Positions 7,442 through 16,559 of a stretch of 64,000 nt of DNA are shown here, piece by piece. Under the pieces are notes generated by a model. It did not search any database. It saw only the letters and a program-made list of their open reading frames with translations, and was not told the origin of the DNA. The position numbers and the translations under genes are program-made. Source of the DNA: Methanocorpusculum sp. (GTDB taxonomy: Archaea > Halobacteriota > Methanomicrobia > Methanomicrobiales > Methanocorpusculaceae). The stretch's first letter is position 1. Every line of letters begins with the position of its first letter. Location: assembly GCA_017399555.1 (NCBI GenBank), contig JAFQBW010000045.1:21871-85870 (forward strand). Direction: 5' to 3'.

Positions 7442-9283
7442 ATGACAGAAATAGTTTACCGGCTTGGTCCGGGATGTGAAGTAGACGACGTTGTTGAAGG
7501 AAATGTCTACATTGGAAAGGTCCAGGGTTTTGCAACCTTTGGAACTTTCGTCCAGTTAAACGATAAGACCAAAGGTCTTCTCCACAAGAGCAATGTAAAG
7601 ACCGAGAAGAAGGAACGCGACCAGATTCTTGTTCTCGTCAACCAGATTCGCCCGAACGGAAACATTGACCTCCGTGAGGTTATCCTGGATGAGGGAAGCT
7701 ACGAGACCAAACTCGTCTCCAGGAAAGTCGTCATCTCCAAACTCTCCGACCTGAAAAACAAGCTCGGCAGAAATATCACGGTAGAAGCCGACGTCGTCCA
7801 GATTAAGCAGACCTCCGGTCCTACTATCTTTACCGTCTGCGATGAGACCGGAACTGAGGATGCCGCAGCATTTACTGAAGCCGGTGTTCGTTCCTATCCG
7901 GAAGTGCAGTTAGGCGATGTTGTCAGAATCTTCGGAGAGGCAAACAAGAGAAACAATCAGGTCCAGATTGAAGTCTCTGATATGATTATCCTCCGCGGAG
8001 AGGAAGCTGACCATGTCAGAGCCAGAATCAACCGTGCCTTGGAAGAGCGTGCAGAGCCGCCGGCAGATGTCGAGCCGCTTGTTGACTCCGAGGTTCTTCG
8101 TGCCCTCTGGCCGGAGATGAGAAAGCTCGCAAAGATTGTCCGCCGTGCAGTCTTAACCCAGCAGCCGATTATTCTCCGCCACCACGCAGATGCAGACGGT
8201 ATCTGTGCCGCAGTGTCTGTTGAAACTGCTGTCCTGCAGTACATCAGAGAAAACGGCGGCGACCCGGATATGGATAACTTCCTCTTCCGTCGCTCTCCGT
8301 CCAAGGCTCCGTTCTATGAGATTGAGGATGTTACCCGCGACCTCGATATGATGCTCAAGGATAACGTCCGCTTCGGTCAGAAGTTCCCGCTGATTCTCTT
8401 AATGGACAACGGTTCCACCGAAGAGGATATGCCGTCTTACAAGATGACCGAGGTGTACAACCTGGACGTTATCGTCGCAGACCACCACCACCCGGACGAC
8501 ACCATTGACAAGTATCTGCTTGCCCACGTCAACCCGTACCATGTGGGAGGAGACTTCGGTGTTACCGCAGGTATGCTGGGAACGGAAATTGCCCGCCTCA
8601 TCTTCCCGGGAATCGAGCAGAAGATTCTCCACTTCCCGGCTGTGGCAGGCGTTGCCGACCGATCCGAAGCGCCGGAACTCCAGCAGTACTTATCCTTAAT
8701 CGAGGGTAAGTACACGATTGATGAGTGCCGCGATATGGCGCTCGCTCTTGATTATGAGCAGTACTGGCTCAGATTCAACGACGGCCGCGAGATTGTCAAG
8801 GACATCTTAAACATCAACAACGCAGCAGACCGCCACAACCGTTTAGTTGCTCTCTTAGTCGAGGAGGCAAACGCGGCAATCACTGAGCAGGTCGAGACGA
8901 TGATGCCGCACGTAAAAGAGGAAGTCCTCTCTTCCGGCGCTCACCTCTTCCAGGCGGATGTGGAAATGTTCGCTCACCGCTTCACCTTCCCGCCGCCGGG
9001 TAAGTCCTCCGGCGAGGTACACGATGTTCTCTGCAAGAAGTATGCCGGAGAGCCAATCGTGACCTTAGGTCTTGGTCCGGACTTTGCGGTTATCCGTTCC
9101 CGCGGTGTCTTAATGAACATTCCGCAGATGGTTCGTTCCATGCGCGATGAGATGCCGGGAGCTGGAATTTCCGGCGGCGGTCACTTAGTGGTCGGCAGTA
9201 TTAAGTTTGTGGAAGGTATGCGGTCTGAGGTAATTGCCAAGATGATCGAGAAAATTTCCGAATTTGGCGTTGAAGAGCTTTAA
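7442..9283 (+). CDS. Archaeal RecJ-like exonuclease with S1, OB and DHH domains
   Basis: The 613-residue protein starts with an S1 RNA-binding domain (VVEGNVYIGKVQGFATFGTF near residue 18; GLLHKSNV near 45), followed by an OB-fold nucleic-acid domain (TVEADVVQIKQTSG near 115) and a DHH phosphoesterase core with LRHHADADGIC near 245, LLMDNGS near 320, VADHHHPDD near 347 and a C-terminal GISGGGHLVVG. This is the layout of the archaea-specific RecJ-like family, exonucleases acting on single-stranded DNA or RNA. The longer open frame begins at 7397, but ATG 7442 follows a GAGGAATAA site and begins at the natural S1 domain edge. T-rich sequence follows the stop. Confidence 0.9.
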   Translation: MTEIVYRLGPGCEVDDVVEGNVYIGKVQGFATFGTFVQLNDKTKGLLHKSNVKTEKKERDQILVLVNQIRPNGNIDLREVILDEGSYETKLVSRKVVISKLSDLKNKLGRNITVEADVVQIKQTSGPTIFTVCDETGTEDAAAFTEAGVRSYPEVQLGDVVRIFGEANKRNNQVQIEVSDMIILRGEEADHVRARINRALEERAEPPADVEPLVDSEVLRALWPEMRKLAKIVRRAVLTQQPIILRHHADADGICAAVSVETAVLQYIRENGGDPDMDNFLFRRSPSKAPFYEIEDVTRDLDMMLKDNVRFGQKFPLILLMDNGSTEEDMPSYKMTEVYNLDVIVADHHHPDDTIDKYLLAHVNPYHVGGDFGVTAGMLGTEIARLIFPGIEQKILHFPAVAGVADRSEAPELQQYLSLIEGKYTIDECRDMALALDYEQYWLRFNDGREIVKDILNINNAADRHNRLVALLVEEANAAITEQVETMMPHVKEEVLSSGAHLFQADVEMFAHRFTFPPPGKSSGEVHDVLCKKYAGEPIVTLGLGPDFAVIRSRGVLMNIPQMVRSMRDEMPGAGISGGGHLVVGSIKFVEGMRSEVIAKMIEKISEFGVEEL

Positions 9284-9382
9284 TTCGGCTTCTTTTCTTT
9301 TTTGTTCTCTCTGTTATCATTTATGTTCCTGAGCAAAAGCTATATATGCTCACACGAACCATATTTACTAGAGGTAAGTCAA

Positions 9383-9649
9383 ATGACTGGACCCAAAACA
9401 TTACTGGAAAAATACAACGATACTCAGTCAAAAATTCTTGGATACTTAAAGGCAGGCGTTGCCAAGGGCGGTAAGTTCTTCAAGGCAAAATATATCGCAA
9501 AAGACCTTGGCCTTTCCTCGAAAGAGGTCGGAACGAACCTTGCCATTCTCTCACAGATTTGTGATGATTTAGAGATTTCCCGCTGGAGTTATTCCAACAG
9601 TACCACCTGGATGGTAACTTCCAAAGACGGGGAAGAAGTCACTGCATAA
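9383..9649 (+). CDS. Small winged-helix-like protein (possibly the DUF7123 family)
   Basis: The 88-residue protein has a helix-turn-helix-like core (FFKAKYIAKDLGLSSKEVGTNL near residues 31-52) and a short strand-rich end (RWSYSNSTTWMVTS), as in small archaeal winged-helix proteins; I recall similar haloarchaeal proteins filed as DUF7123, without certainty. ATG 9383 is chosen over the longer frame at 9302 because it follows a TATA-like GCTATATATG by about 40 nt and an AGAGGTAAG ribosome site. A hairpin and T8 run follow the stop. Role unknown; a DNA-binding regulator is a reasonable guess. Confidence 0.75.
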   Translation: MTGPKTLLEKYNDTQSKILGYLKAGVAKGGKFFKAKYIAKDLGLSSKEVGTNLAILSQICDDLEISRWSYSNSTTWMVTSKDGEEVTA

Positions 9650-9667
9650 CTCCCCTGATATTATCCC

Positions 9668-9704
9668 GCATGCGTCTCATGCAATAACACACCTCCTTTT
9701 TTTT
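9668..9704 (+). terminator. Hairpin plus T-run after the winged-helix gene
   Basis: GCATG (9668-9672) pairs with CATGC (9678-9682), and eight consecutive T residues follow at 9697-9704. The T-run alone would be enough for archaeal termination. Confidence 0.55.
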
Positions 9705-9752
9705 ACCGCTTCGCTGGAAGAAACAGCCAGGTACTGAAAATCACACTAGAGT

Positions 9753-9761
9753 AAAAAAAAA
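9753..9761 (-). terminator. T-run terminator of the acyl-CoA synthetase gene
   Basis: Nine A residues on the plus strand give a U9 run on the minus-strand transcript, starting two bases after the stop codon at 9764. Confidence 0.6.
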
Positions 9762-9763
9762 GA

Positions 9764-11587
9764 TTATGCAGTTTTAATCTCTGCTGCTCTCTCTAAACCA
9801 AGCTCAGCAATTGAGACCTTCTGCATCTCGCCTTTCTGAATCTTACCGGTGACGGTCATCGGGAAGGTATCACAGAAGCGGTAGTAGCGCGGAATCTTCA
9901 TTCTTGCAATCTTGCCGTCGCAGAATGCACGGATTTCCTCTTCGGTTAAGGACTGACCTTCTTCCACCTTCACCCAGGCACAGAGTTCTTCTCCGTACTT
10001 AACATCCGGAACACCGATGACATACACATCGGAAATCTTCGGGTGCTGGTGCAGGAACTCCTCGATTTCTCTCGGATAGAGGTTTTCTCCGCCGCGGATA
10101 ACCATCTCCTTCAGACGGCCGACCATTCTGACATAGCCTTCCTTGTCCATCGTTCCAAGGTCACCGGAGTGCAGCCAGTTGTTCTCGTCGATAACCTGAC
10201 GGGTTGCCTGCGGGTTGTTGTAGTATCCCTTCATGGTCATGTAACCGCGGGCACAGATTTCTCCGGTCTCGCCGTACGGAACAATTCTTCCGGTCTTCGG
10301 GTCGATAATCTTAATCTCGGTGTGCGGGAATGCACGGCCGACGGTGGACACACGCATCTCTAAGGAGTCGGAGGTCGTAGACATCGTAACACCCGGTGCA
10401 GTCTCGGTCTGACCATAGACGATGACGATGTCTCGCATGTACATCTTCTCGGAAACCTCCCGCATCTTCTCAATCGGACACGGAGATCCGGCCATGATAC
10501 CGGTTCTTAAAGACGAAAGGTCGTACTTACTGAAGTTCGGGTGCTCAAGTTCGGCGATGAACATGGTAGGCACTCCATGGACTGCCGTACACTTCTCGGT
10601 CTCAATCGCATAGAGAACCGCCTCCGGATCGAAGGCCGGGCACGGGATAACCATGGTTGTTCCGTGAGTGACGCATGCCATGTTGGATAAGACCATGCCG
10701 AAGCAGTGATAGAACGGCACCGGAATACAGAGCTTGTCGTTTTCCGTAAATGCCATTCCGTCGCCGATAATCAGACCGTTGTTTAAGACGGCGTGGTGGG
10801 ATAAGGTAACTCCCTTCGGGTAGCCGGTGGTTCCCGAGGTGTACTGGATGTTTAATGCATCATCGAACTCAACGGAATCCTCACGGTCCTTCAGCTCGGA
10901 GTCCGAGATCATCTTACCCATCTCAATCATCTCGCTCCAGCGGTACATACCGTTGTAGATGATTTCACCCATGAAAACAACGTTTCTCAGGTATGGGAAC
11001 TTTTCCGAGCGGATGTTTCCCGGACGGCATTCGAATGCCTCCGGACATGCTTCGTAGAACATGCCGACATAGTCGGAGGTCTTGAACTTGCCCTGCAGAA
11101 TTAAGGTATCGACCTCGGACTGCTTGAGTGCATACTCGAGTTCAAAGGTACGGTATGCCGGGTTGATATTGACCATCACCGCGCCAATCTTTGCGGTTGC
11201 AAACTGAACCAGAATCCACTCTGCATAGTTCAGTGCCCAGATAGCAACACGCATGCCGTGCTCGACACCGAGCATCATCAGACCCTTTGCCAGGTTGTTT
11301 ACTTCCTGTAAGAACTCCGTCCAGGTATAGCGGAGAACCGGAGCGGCAGAGGCAGCAGGGGCAATGGTGTATGGTTCGCGATAGCTGTTCGGCTCGTCAG
11401 AGACCAGTGCCTCGTGCGGGTTTGTGTAGAAGGATGCGTTTAAAACGGCTTTGCCGTACGGATTCTGCTGAAAGGCTACTAGTGCATCGTTATTCGGATA
11501 TTTAGCCGCGATGCTGTTCAGGAGCTGGCCCACAGTACATCCAAGCAACGGCTTGTCGGATGTACCACATGAGTAACTTTCAGACAT
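9764..11587 (-). CDS. AMP-forming acyl-CoA synthetase (FadD-like)
   Basis: This is a 607-residue ANL-superfamily adenylating enzyme that activates a carboxylic acid to its AMP ester and then to the CoA thioester. The P-loop-like A3 motif YTSGTTGYPKGVTLSH is near residue 253, GQTETAPGVT (A5) near 400, SGDLGTMDKEGY (A7/A8) near 475 and the C-terminal lysine motif TVTGKIQKGEM near 580. Between DALVAFQQ and the LRYTWTEF core there is an insertion of about 45 residues rich in Tyr, Pro and Ala, not usual for the family. Transcription starts close to the ATG; TCTATATGC lies just upstream and no ribosome site is visible. The acid substrate cannot be told. Confidence 0.88.
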   Translation of the reverse strand: MSESYSCGTSDKPLLGCTVGQLLNSIAAKYPNNDALVAFQQNPYGKAVLNASFYTNPHEALVSDEPNSYREPYTIAPAASAAPVLRYTWTEFLQEVNNLAKGLMMLGVEHGMRVAIWALNYAEWILVQFATAKIGAVMVNINPAYRTFELEYALKQSEVDTLILQGKFKTSDYVGMFYEACPEAFECRPGNIRSEKFPYLRNVVFMGEIIYNGMYRWSEMIEMGKMISDSELKDREDSVEFDDALNIQYTSGTTGYPKGVTLSHHAVLNNGLIIGDGMAFTENDKLCIPVPFYHCFGMVLSNMACVTHGTTMVIPCPAFDPEAVLYAIETEKCTAVHGVPTMFIAELEHPNFSKYDLSSLRTGIMAGSPCPIEKMREVSEKMYMRDIVIVYGQTETAPGVTMSTTSDSLEMRVSTVGRAFPHTEIKIIDPKTGRIVPYGETGEICARGYMTMKGYYNNPQATRQVIDENNWLHSGDLGTMDKEGYVRMVGRLKEMVIRGGENLYPREIEEFLHQHPKISDVYVIGVPDVKYGEELCAWVKVEEGQSLTEEEIRAFCDGKIARMKIPRYYRFCDTFPMTVTGKIQKGEMQKVSIAELGLERAAEIKTA

Positions 11588-11669
11588 AGTGCATATAGAT
11601 GTGTTTTAGAAACATAAAAAGGAGTTCCCCATAAAAGAAACAAAAGAGACGAAGATGAATATGAGGTAT

Positions 11670-11684
11670 GGGGGAGTTCCCCCC
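11670..11684 (-). terminator. G/C hairpin after fdhC
   Basis: GGGGG (11670-11674) and CCCCC (11679-11683) form a tight hairpin with a 4-nt loop, 12 nt beyond the fdhC stop on the minus strand. A partial second copy of the GGAGTTCCCC motif lies near 11621, so the region can fold in more than one way. Confidence 0.5.
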
Positions 11685-11695
11685 TACGTATCATC

Positions 11696-12553
11696 TTATT
11701 TAACTTCGCAGAGTGCGCAAATCTCGGACTTGTAGCAGAAGTAGTAGACGATTGCCATGAAGATAACTGCACCGACAATGTTACCAAGGGTTGCCCAGAT
11801 AATGTTGTTGGTCCACATGCCAATCCAGTCAAGACCTGCAACTGCTTCGCCGCCGGTAATCATGTTGGTGATGATACCTGCCGGGATGAAGTACATGTTT
11901 GCAACACAGTGTTCGAATCCGGTTGCAACGAATGCCATAATCGGGAACCAGATTGCGATAATCTTGGAGACAACTTCATCTGCTGCGAGTGCAAGGAAGA
12001 TTGCAAGGCAGACGAGCCAGTTACAAAGAATTCCCTTGAAGAAGCAGGAGAGGATTCCCATTGCTCCGACATAGGAGACCTTTGCGGTTGCAATCTGAAT
12101 TGCACGAGTACCGAATGCGGTAATTACTGCTGCTCCTGCTGCGTCCCAGGTAACGTATGGACCGAAGGAGACAAGGAATGCCATAAACAGAGATCCGATA
12201 AGGTTTCCGATATAAACGACAATCCAGAGATAAATGAGCTTACCAAGACCGATATGTCCCTGAAGCATGGACATCGGAGCGAACATTGCATCACCAGTGA
12301 AGAGTTCTGCACCGGTTAAGACAACGAGGACTAAACCGACCGGGAAAAGGGCACCAGTTACGAACTGTCCGATACCTGCACCGAAAACAGCTGCAACGCC
12401 GGTAGATCCAACGGTTGCAAGAGCGGCTCCCATTGCGATATATGCACCTGCAAGGAATGCACGGACCAGCATGTTTCCTGGGGCCAGACCGCACTTACCT
12501 TTGCCGGCAGTTCCGATTTTGACGCAAACCTGCGCCGGGCTAAATGTGACCAT
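11696..12553 (-). CDS. fdhC: FdhC formate/nitrite transporter family channel
   Basis: The 285-residue membrane protein belongs to the FNT family of pentameric formate channels; in methanogens FdhC supplies formate to formate dehydrogenase. Six hydrophobic segments are visible, with the family signature GLVLVVLTGAELFTGDAMFAP near residue 75. ATG 12553 (MVTFSPAQV) is preferred to the frame start at 12598 because a GTGAGGTG ribosome site lies 8 nt upstream. A TTTAAATA box is at 12629-12636. No formate dehydrogenase genes are in the window. The protein has several cysteines, including an unusual acidic/cysteine C-terminal end (KSEICALCEVK). Confidence 0.93.
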   Translation of the reverse strand: MVTFSPAQVCVKIGTAGKGKCGLAPGNMLVRAFLAGAYIAMGAALATVGSTGVAAVFGAGIGQFVTGALFPVGLVLVVLTGAELFTGDAMFAPMSMLQGHIGLGKLIYLWIVVYIGNLIGSLFMAFLVSFGPYVTWDAAGAAVITAFGTRAIQIATAKVSYVGAMGILSCFFKGILCNWLVCLAIFLALAADEVVSKIIAIWFPIMAFVATGFEHCVANMYFIPAGIITNMITGGEAVAGLDWIGMWTNNIIWATLGNIVGAVIFMAIVYYFCYKSEICALCEVK

Positions 12554-12628
12554 AAATAACACCTCACAACCCGAATCAGGGTTTCTTCCCCAATTCAAGA
12601 TGCGTTAGATTCTACTTAGTGCAGAAGG

Positions 12629-12636
12629 TATTTAAA
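12629..12636 (-). promoter_or_regulatory. TATA box of fdhC
   Basis: TTTAAATA on the minus strand lies about 76 nt upstream of the chosen ATG, which implies a leader of roughly 50 nt that carries the ribosome site. Confidence 0.6.
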
Positions 12637-12787
12637 GTATGCGGTCTGAAAGTGGAAAAAACATCACCATCCACAAGGGAATGATTTGTCATGGTTTTTC
12701 ATTATTTTTCAAAAATTTTCAGGAAAATAATCGGACAGACAAATCGTAAAAAACAGTGTTACCTTTTGGAAAAAAGGGAGGATATGG

Positions 12788-14038
12788 TTATTTTCTGCGC
12801 AGTTTCACGGAGTTTGCATGAGCAAAAAGCCCTTCTGCCTGCGCGAGGGTTTCGATGGTGTCGCCGATTACTTCAAGCCCTTCGCGGGATACCATCTGGA
12901 CCTGGGAACGCTTCATAAAGTGTCCGACATCCAGAGCAGAGTAGCTCTTTGCGTATCCGGCAGTCGGGAGCACATGGTTTGTTCCGGAGGCATAATCTCC
13001 GCAGGCGACCGGGGTGTACGGGCCGACGAAGATAGAGCCTGCGTTGTGGATGGCAGAAAGGGCAGTCAGCGGGTCTGCAGTCATGATGCAGAGGTGTTCC
13101 GGTGCGATGTCGTCGATTACCGCAAGTGCTTCGTCGAGGGTTTCGGTTACGATGTAGCCGGAGTGGGAAAGAGACTTTTCCATAATCTCGGCACGGGGTG
13201 CGTCTGCACTCTGTGCATCGATTTCGCGGCCGACGGTCTCTGCAAGTTCTGCGCTGTCCGTTACCAGCACGCAGGCGGAGTTCGGGTCGTGTTCTGCCTG
13301 GGCGAGAATCTCTGCGGCAACAAAGACCGGATTTGCTCCGGCATCTGCGACGATACCGACTTCGCTTGGGCCTGCCGGGAAGTCGATTTCCGCGTGTTCT
13401 CTCAGCATCATCTTTGCCTGCGTTACAAAGACGTTTCCAGGACCGACAATCTTCTGTACCGGGTGGATGGTCTCAGTTCCAAGCGCCATAGCAGCGACGG
13501 CCTGTGCCCCTCCAATCTGGTATGCTTCGGTAACACCTGCGATATCAAGGGCGACCAGGGTCAGCGGATTTACCGGCGGAGGGGTACAAAGGACAATCTC
13601 TTTCACGCCTGCGACACGGGCGGCAACGGTGGTCATCAGAACGGTGGACGGGTATGCAGCACGGCCTCCCGGAATATAGGCACCGATTCTGTCAAGCGGC
13701 GTGGTCTTTACGCCAAGCGTAATTCCCGGCTCCATCTCCTCCAGCCAGAGGGTTTTTGGTTTCTGGAGTTCATGGAAGGCGGTGATTCTGGACTCTGCCT
13801 CGATTAATGCCTGGACAAGGGCAGGATCGACGGTTTCATATGCTTCGTCAATCTGTTCCTGCGAGATGCGAAGGGAGGAGAGCTGCTGTTTATCGAATTT
13901 TTCGGTGAGCGCGAAAAGGGCTGCATCACCGTTGGTTCTGACATCATCGATGATGCCTGCGACAATATCTTTTACATCGCTTAAGGATCCGCGGCGCTGT
14001 GCTTTCCATGCATCAGCTTCTACCGGCTGCCAAATCAT
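12788..14038 (-). CDS. hisD: Histidinol dehydrogenase
   Basis: The 416-residue enzyme catalyses the last two oxidations of histidine synthesis, from histidinol to histidine, with NAD and zinc. Conserved elements are [16 protein letters not shown] near residue 128, [12 protein letters not shown] near 215, [13 protein letters not shown] near 235, the zinc and catalytic [12 protein letters not shown] near 268 and APEHLCIM near 330, ending with the usual [15 protein letters not shown] segment. Length is normal. A TATATCTAAATT box lies upstream around 14065-14080 and little leader is present. The gene stands alone here, away from other his genes. Confidence 0.97.
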   Translation of the reverse strand: MIWQPVEADAWKAQRRGSLSDVKDIVAGIIDDVRTNGDAALFALTEKFDKQQLSSLRISQEQIDEAYETVDPALVQALIEAESRITAFHELQKPKTLWLEEMEPGITLGVKTTPLDRIGAYIPGGRAAYPSTVLMTTVAARVAGVKEIVLCTPPPVNPLTLVALDIAGVTEAYQIGGAQAVAAMALGTETIHPVQKIVGPGNVFVTQAKMMLREHAEIDFPAGPSEVGIVADAGANPVFVAAEILAQAEHDPNSACVLVTDSAELAETVGREIDAQSADAPRAEIMEKSLSHSGYIVTETLDEALAVIDDIAPEHLCIMTADPLTALSAIHNAGSIFVGPYTPVACGDYASGTNHVLPTAGYAKSYSALDVGHFMKRSQVQMVSREGLEVIGDTIETLAQAEGLFAHANSVKLRRK

Positions 14039-14107
14039 GGTAACAGTATTGGGCTTTGAAGAATTTAGATATACGGATTCTTACCGGAATAAATTCAGAA
14101 AAAGAAG

Positions 14108-14179
14108 TGCATCGACCGGGACTCGAACCCGAGTTTAGGCGTTGGCAACGCCTAGTGATAACCACTACACTATCGATGC
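14108..14179 (-). tRNA. tRNA-Gly (anticodon GCC), minus-strand copy
   Basis: The minus strand folds into a cloverleaf: acceptor GCATCGA/TCGATGC with discriminator A, anticodon stem AGGCG/CGCCT with loop TTGCCAA (anticodon GCC) and T-arm CTCGGGTTCGAGTCCCG. There is no intron or encoded CCA. It is identical to the plus-strand copy at 48300-48371. Confidence 0.97.
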
Positions 14180-14237
14180 AATGTTGCTCTAATCTATACG
14201 CGGTTTGAGTTTAAAAATATTGTTATTTTAAAATCCG

Positions 14238-14930
14238 TCAGAAACAGGGTTCCTGCAGGATTTTCAAAATATCCAGCGGACGCTCGGCAACCAGTGTTTT
14301 GGCAGGTATGCCGGAGTTTGTCTCAAAGAAGTTCCGGTCTCCGTACTTTGCATACACCGGCGTCAGACCGACAGCAAGTGCAGGCTCTATATCCCGGCGG
14401 ATGGAGTCTCCGACATACAGTGCATCGTGCGGCTCGCATTCCAGAAGCGAGAGCGCACACTCAAACGGTTCGTGGTGCGGCTTTTTGTATCCGGTCATAT
14501 CATAGCCGACAATGACATCAAAATACTCCTTCAGCCCGCAGACATCAAGCCGCATGTCAGCGCCGTACGTATAGGCATCAGTTACAATGCCAAGCTTATA
14601 TCCGCCGGCTTTTAAGGCATCCAGAAGTTCGCGGATTCCCTCATACGGAACAAGCCCCGCATGTTTTGCCGCCTCATACACTTCCACCGCCGCGAAGTAT
14701 TTCTCCACGGAGAAACAGTCATGGGCAATCATAAAATCCTGCAGGTTCATGTGGTCTTCCACATGATACTTCCAGCGAAGATAGTAGCTGAAAATCTCCT
14801 CCTCTGTTCCAACGCCCAGAAATTCTGCTGCAGCGGCACTTCCCCGTTTCATGGATGCGATAAAATCAAACAGCGTATTATCCATGTCAAAAAGAACCGC
14901 CTTATAGGGAGAGGAGAGAAGCGTCTGCAT
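14238..14930 (-). CDS. HAD-superfamily phosphatase
   Basis: The 230-residue protein has the HAD motifs in order: VLFDMDNTLFDF at residues 10-21 (nucleophile and acid/base Asp), IVTDAYTYG near 110, YKKPHHEPFE near 145 and the metal-binding YVGDSIRRDIEPA near 167. A helical cap of about 70 residues after motif I places it with the phosphoglycolate phosphatase/YjjG-like group; the substrate is unknown. The open frame starts at 15119, but ATG 14930 is chosen because the nucleophile motif should be within the first 15 residues. It diverges from the small protein at 15029, with about 100 nt between them. Confidence 0.88.
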   Translation of the reverse strand: MQTLLSSPYKAVLFDMDNTLFDFIASMKRGSAAAAEFLGVGTEEEIFSYYLRWKYHVEDHMNLQDFMIAHDCFSVEKYFAAVEVYEAAKHAGLVPYEGIRELLDALKAGGYKLGIVTDAYTYGADMRLDVCGLKEYFDVIVGYDMTGYKKPHHEPFECALSLLECEPHDALYVGDSIRRDIEPALAVGLTPVYAKYGDRNFFETNSGIPAKTLVAERPLDILKILQEPCF

Positions 14931-15028
14931 GCTAATAGATATCGTCTCAACACCATTTAGACATGTCGAACGGATGCGAAACAGCAAAGCCGCAGGTATT
15001 ATTATACCGTCAGGACAATATATCACAC

Positions 15029-15421
15029 ATGACAAGTCAGCCGACGGAAGAGGATTACGAAAAGCTCTACCTGGTTTCCCGCCTGGTGTATAACGGAGAA
15101 ATCGAGGCGGAAAAAGCATCTGAAAAACTTACCGCAATTCTTGGAAGTCCTGACATCTACAATAAAATAATCTTCAAGATGTATGCCGGAATGCGTAGCG
15201 GGCACGTGTTCCAGCAGTCCGGAGGAGACGAAGCAGTTCTGTTTTTCCTGCGCAGAATCGCGCATGACGAAGGGCCGGAGGCACTGGAGAAAGCACTGGC
15301 CGCAGTCTATGGATACACCGGATTCAAAGGCTCGGTCGGTTCTCCGATGCCGGAACTCGAAGACGCCTGTGATGCCCTGCGGGTAATTCACGGACTCGCC
15401 GGAAAAGAGCGCGACGAATAA
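15029..15421 (+). CDS. Uncharacterised small acidic helical protein
   Basis: The 130-residue product is mostly helical and charged (EEDYEKLYLVSRLVYNGEIE near residue 8, PEALEKALAAVYGYTGF near 85), with no cysteine cluster, signal peptide or membrane segment. I do not recognise the family. ATG 15029 is preferred to ATG 14963 because a TATTATTATACC box lies about 30 nt before it, as for a leaderless transcript; the longer start remains possible. It ends 4 nt before the stop of the convergent HTH-DDTD gene. Confidence 0.6.
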   Translation: MTSQPTEEDYEKLYLVSRLVYNGEIEAEKASEKLTAILGSPDIYNKIIFKMYAGMRSGHVFQQSGGDEAVLFFLRRIAHDEGPEALEKALAAVYGYTGFKGSVGSPMPELEDACDALRVIHGLAGKERDE

Positions 15422-15425
15422 AAAA

Positions 15426-16559
15426 TCAGCGGATGCTGCAAAGCGCAGCACTGCTGTCTAAAAGAACTTCCTGCGGCTGATGCTTCAGGCTTACTGCAGC
15501 ACAGGCGCCGATAACTCCCCGGCCGCCGAATGTCAGAACCCCGCAGGCCTCTGCCGTCTTTTTTACCGTCTCTAAGGAGACACGGGTTTTTCGAATCTCT
15601 GCTGCCAGTTCCTCCATTTCCTTCGGCACAAAAATTCCGCGAAGAACTGCAACGCCCCATTCCTCGGAGACACTTTCATCCTCCACAAAGCGGCAGATTT
15701 TCTGCATCAGGCCGGGGAATGCCTCGGGAGTTACGGCAAGTTCTAAGAAACTGCAGGAGTTGCCGGCCGTCATCTCCTCGATATCCTGCGAGAGAACAGC
15801 TACCTGGTGCCGGATAGCAATCGCATCCCCTGACTCTGTCAGGTATTTCATCAGCGCATGCGTTAAGGCGAATGTTGCCCCTCCGCATCCTTTCCGGTCT
15901 GTGTCATCCACTCCGACGGTTACGGGAATCAGGGCGCGGGTTCGAACCTGCCCGGTAACTACCCCGTCCTTTGCAGAGACGGAAACTCCGGAAACGCCTT
16001 TGGCGGCCCCCATCATGGAGGAAAGCGAGTAGGCAGGGCCGCCCTTGACGGACTGAATCGTCTGGACAACATCGTTGCCGTCAAGTTCTACGGAAAGGAG
16101 ACCGACCGCAGCCCGCTCCAGATGCAGAGGAGATGTGCGGGAAAGAACTGCACGCTCCCGAAACATCATGCCGTCGCGGGATACAGCAACCGCGGCACCG
16201 CCGGCATTCCGGTGATGGAACTCGCAGAATCCGGCACAGCCGCTGGACAGACACTCGTGGAAAATCTCCACATCGTCTCCGTCAACGGTGGTAAAAATCC
16301 GGCGGCAGGTGGACTTCGGCATCGCACTGCGGGAGGCATAGCGTGCCGGACTTCTGCCGCGTTTTTCCTCCTTGACAAAAATACAGCCTTCCTGGATTAA
16401 CCGGTTTACCCAGTCCTGTGCAGTAGACCGCGGAACATCTGCCTCTTCTGCGATATCAGCGGTCGTAAAATAGCCGGACTCGAATGTTTTCCGGCGCATC
16501 GCCTGGATAAACACACTGCGGCGGTGAAGAACACCGCCGCGTTTTTCCTTAGAAACCAT
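15426..16559 (-). CDS. HTH protein with DDTD (TiaS-like) domain, function unknown
   Basis: The 377-residue protein starts with a winged-helix DNA-binding region (FTTADIAEEADVPRSTAQDW near residue 28). Several cysteine/histidine pairs follow (FHECLSSGCAGFCEFHH near residue 105). From about residue 205 there is PVTVGVDDTDRKGCGGATFAL, the DDTD motif that opens the catalytic module of TiaS, the tRNA-Ile2 agmatinylcytidine synthetase; some methanogenesis-marker proteins carry a related motif. Full TiaS features (OB fold, zinc ribbon) are not seen. ATG 16559 overlaps the homoserine dehydrogenase stop by 11 nt, so it is the third gene of the ACT-hom operon. Its real role is open. Confidence 0.6.
   Translation of the reverse strand: MVSKEKRGGVLHRRSVFIQAMRRKTFESGYFTTADIAEEADVPRSTAQDWVNRLIQEGCIFVKEEKRGRSPARYASRSAMPKSTCRRIFTTVDGDDVEIFHECLSSGCAGFCEFHHRNAGGAAVAVSRDGMMFRERAVLSRTSPLHLERAAVGLLSVELDGNDVVQTIQSVKGGPAYSLSSMMGAAKGVSGVSVSAKDGVVTGQVRTRALIPVTVGVDDTDRKGCGGATFALTHALMKYLTESGDAIAIRHQVAVLSQDIEEMTAGNSCSFLELAVTPEAFPGLMQKICRFVEDESVSEEWGVAVLRGIFVPKEMEELAAEIRKTRVSLETVKKTAEACGVLTFGGRGVIGACAAVSLKHQPQEVLLDSSAALCSIR

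Noticed and set aside
12818..13807. Plus-strand open frame of 329 codons
   Set aside because: It is fully antisense to hisD, which has complete catalytic motifs. The frame's product is Cys/Arg-rich with no domain; it is a shadow.
15426..16559. Calling the HTH-DDTD protein TiaS
   Set aside because: The DDTD motif matches, but the OB fold and zinc ribbon of TiaS are not visible and the N-terminal winged helix does not belong to TiaS.
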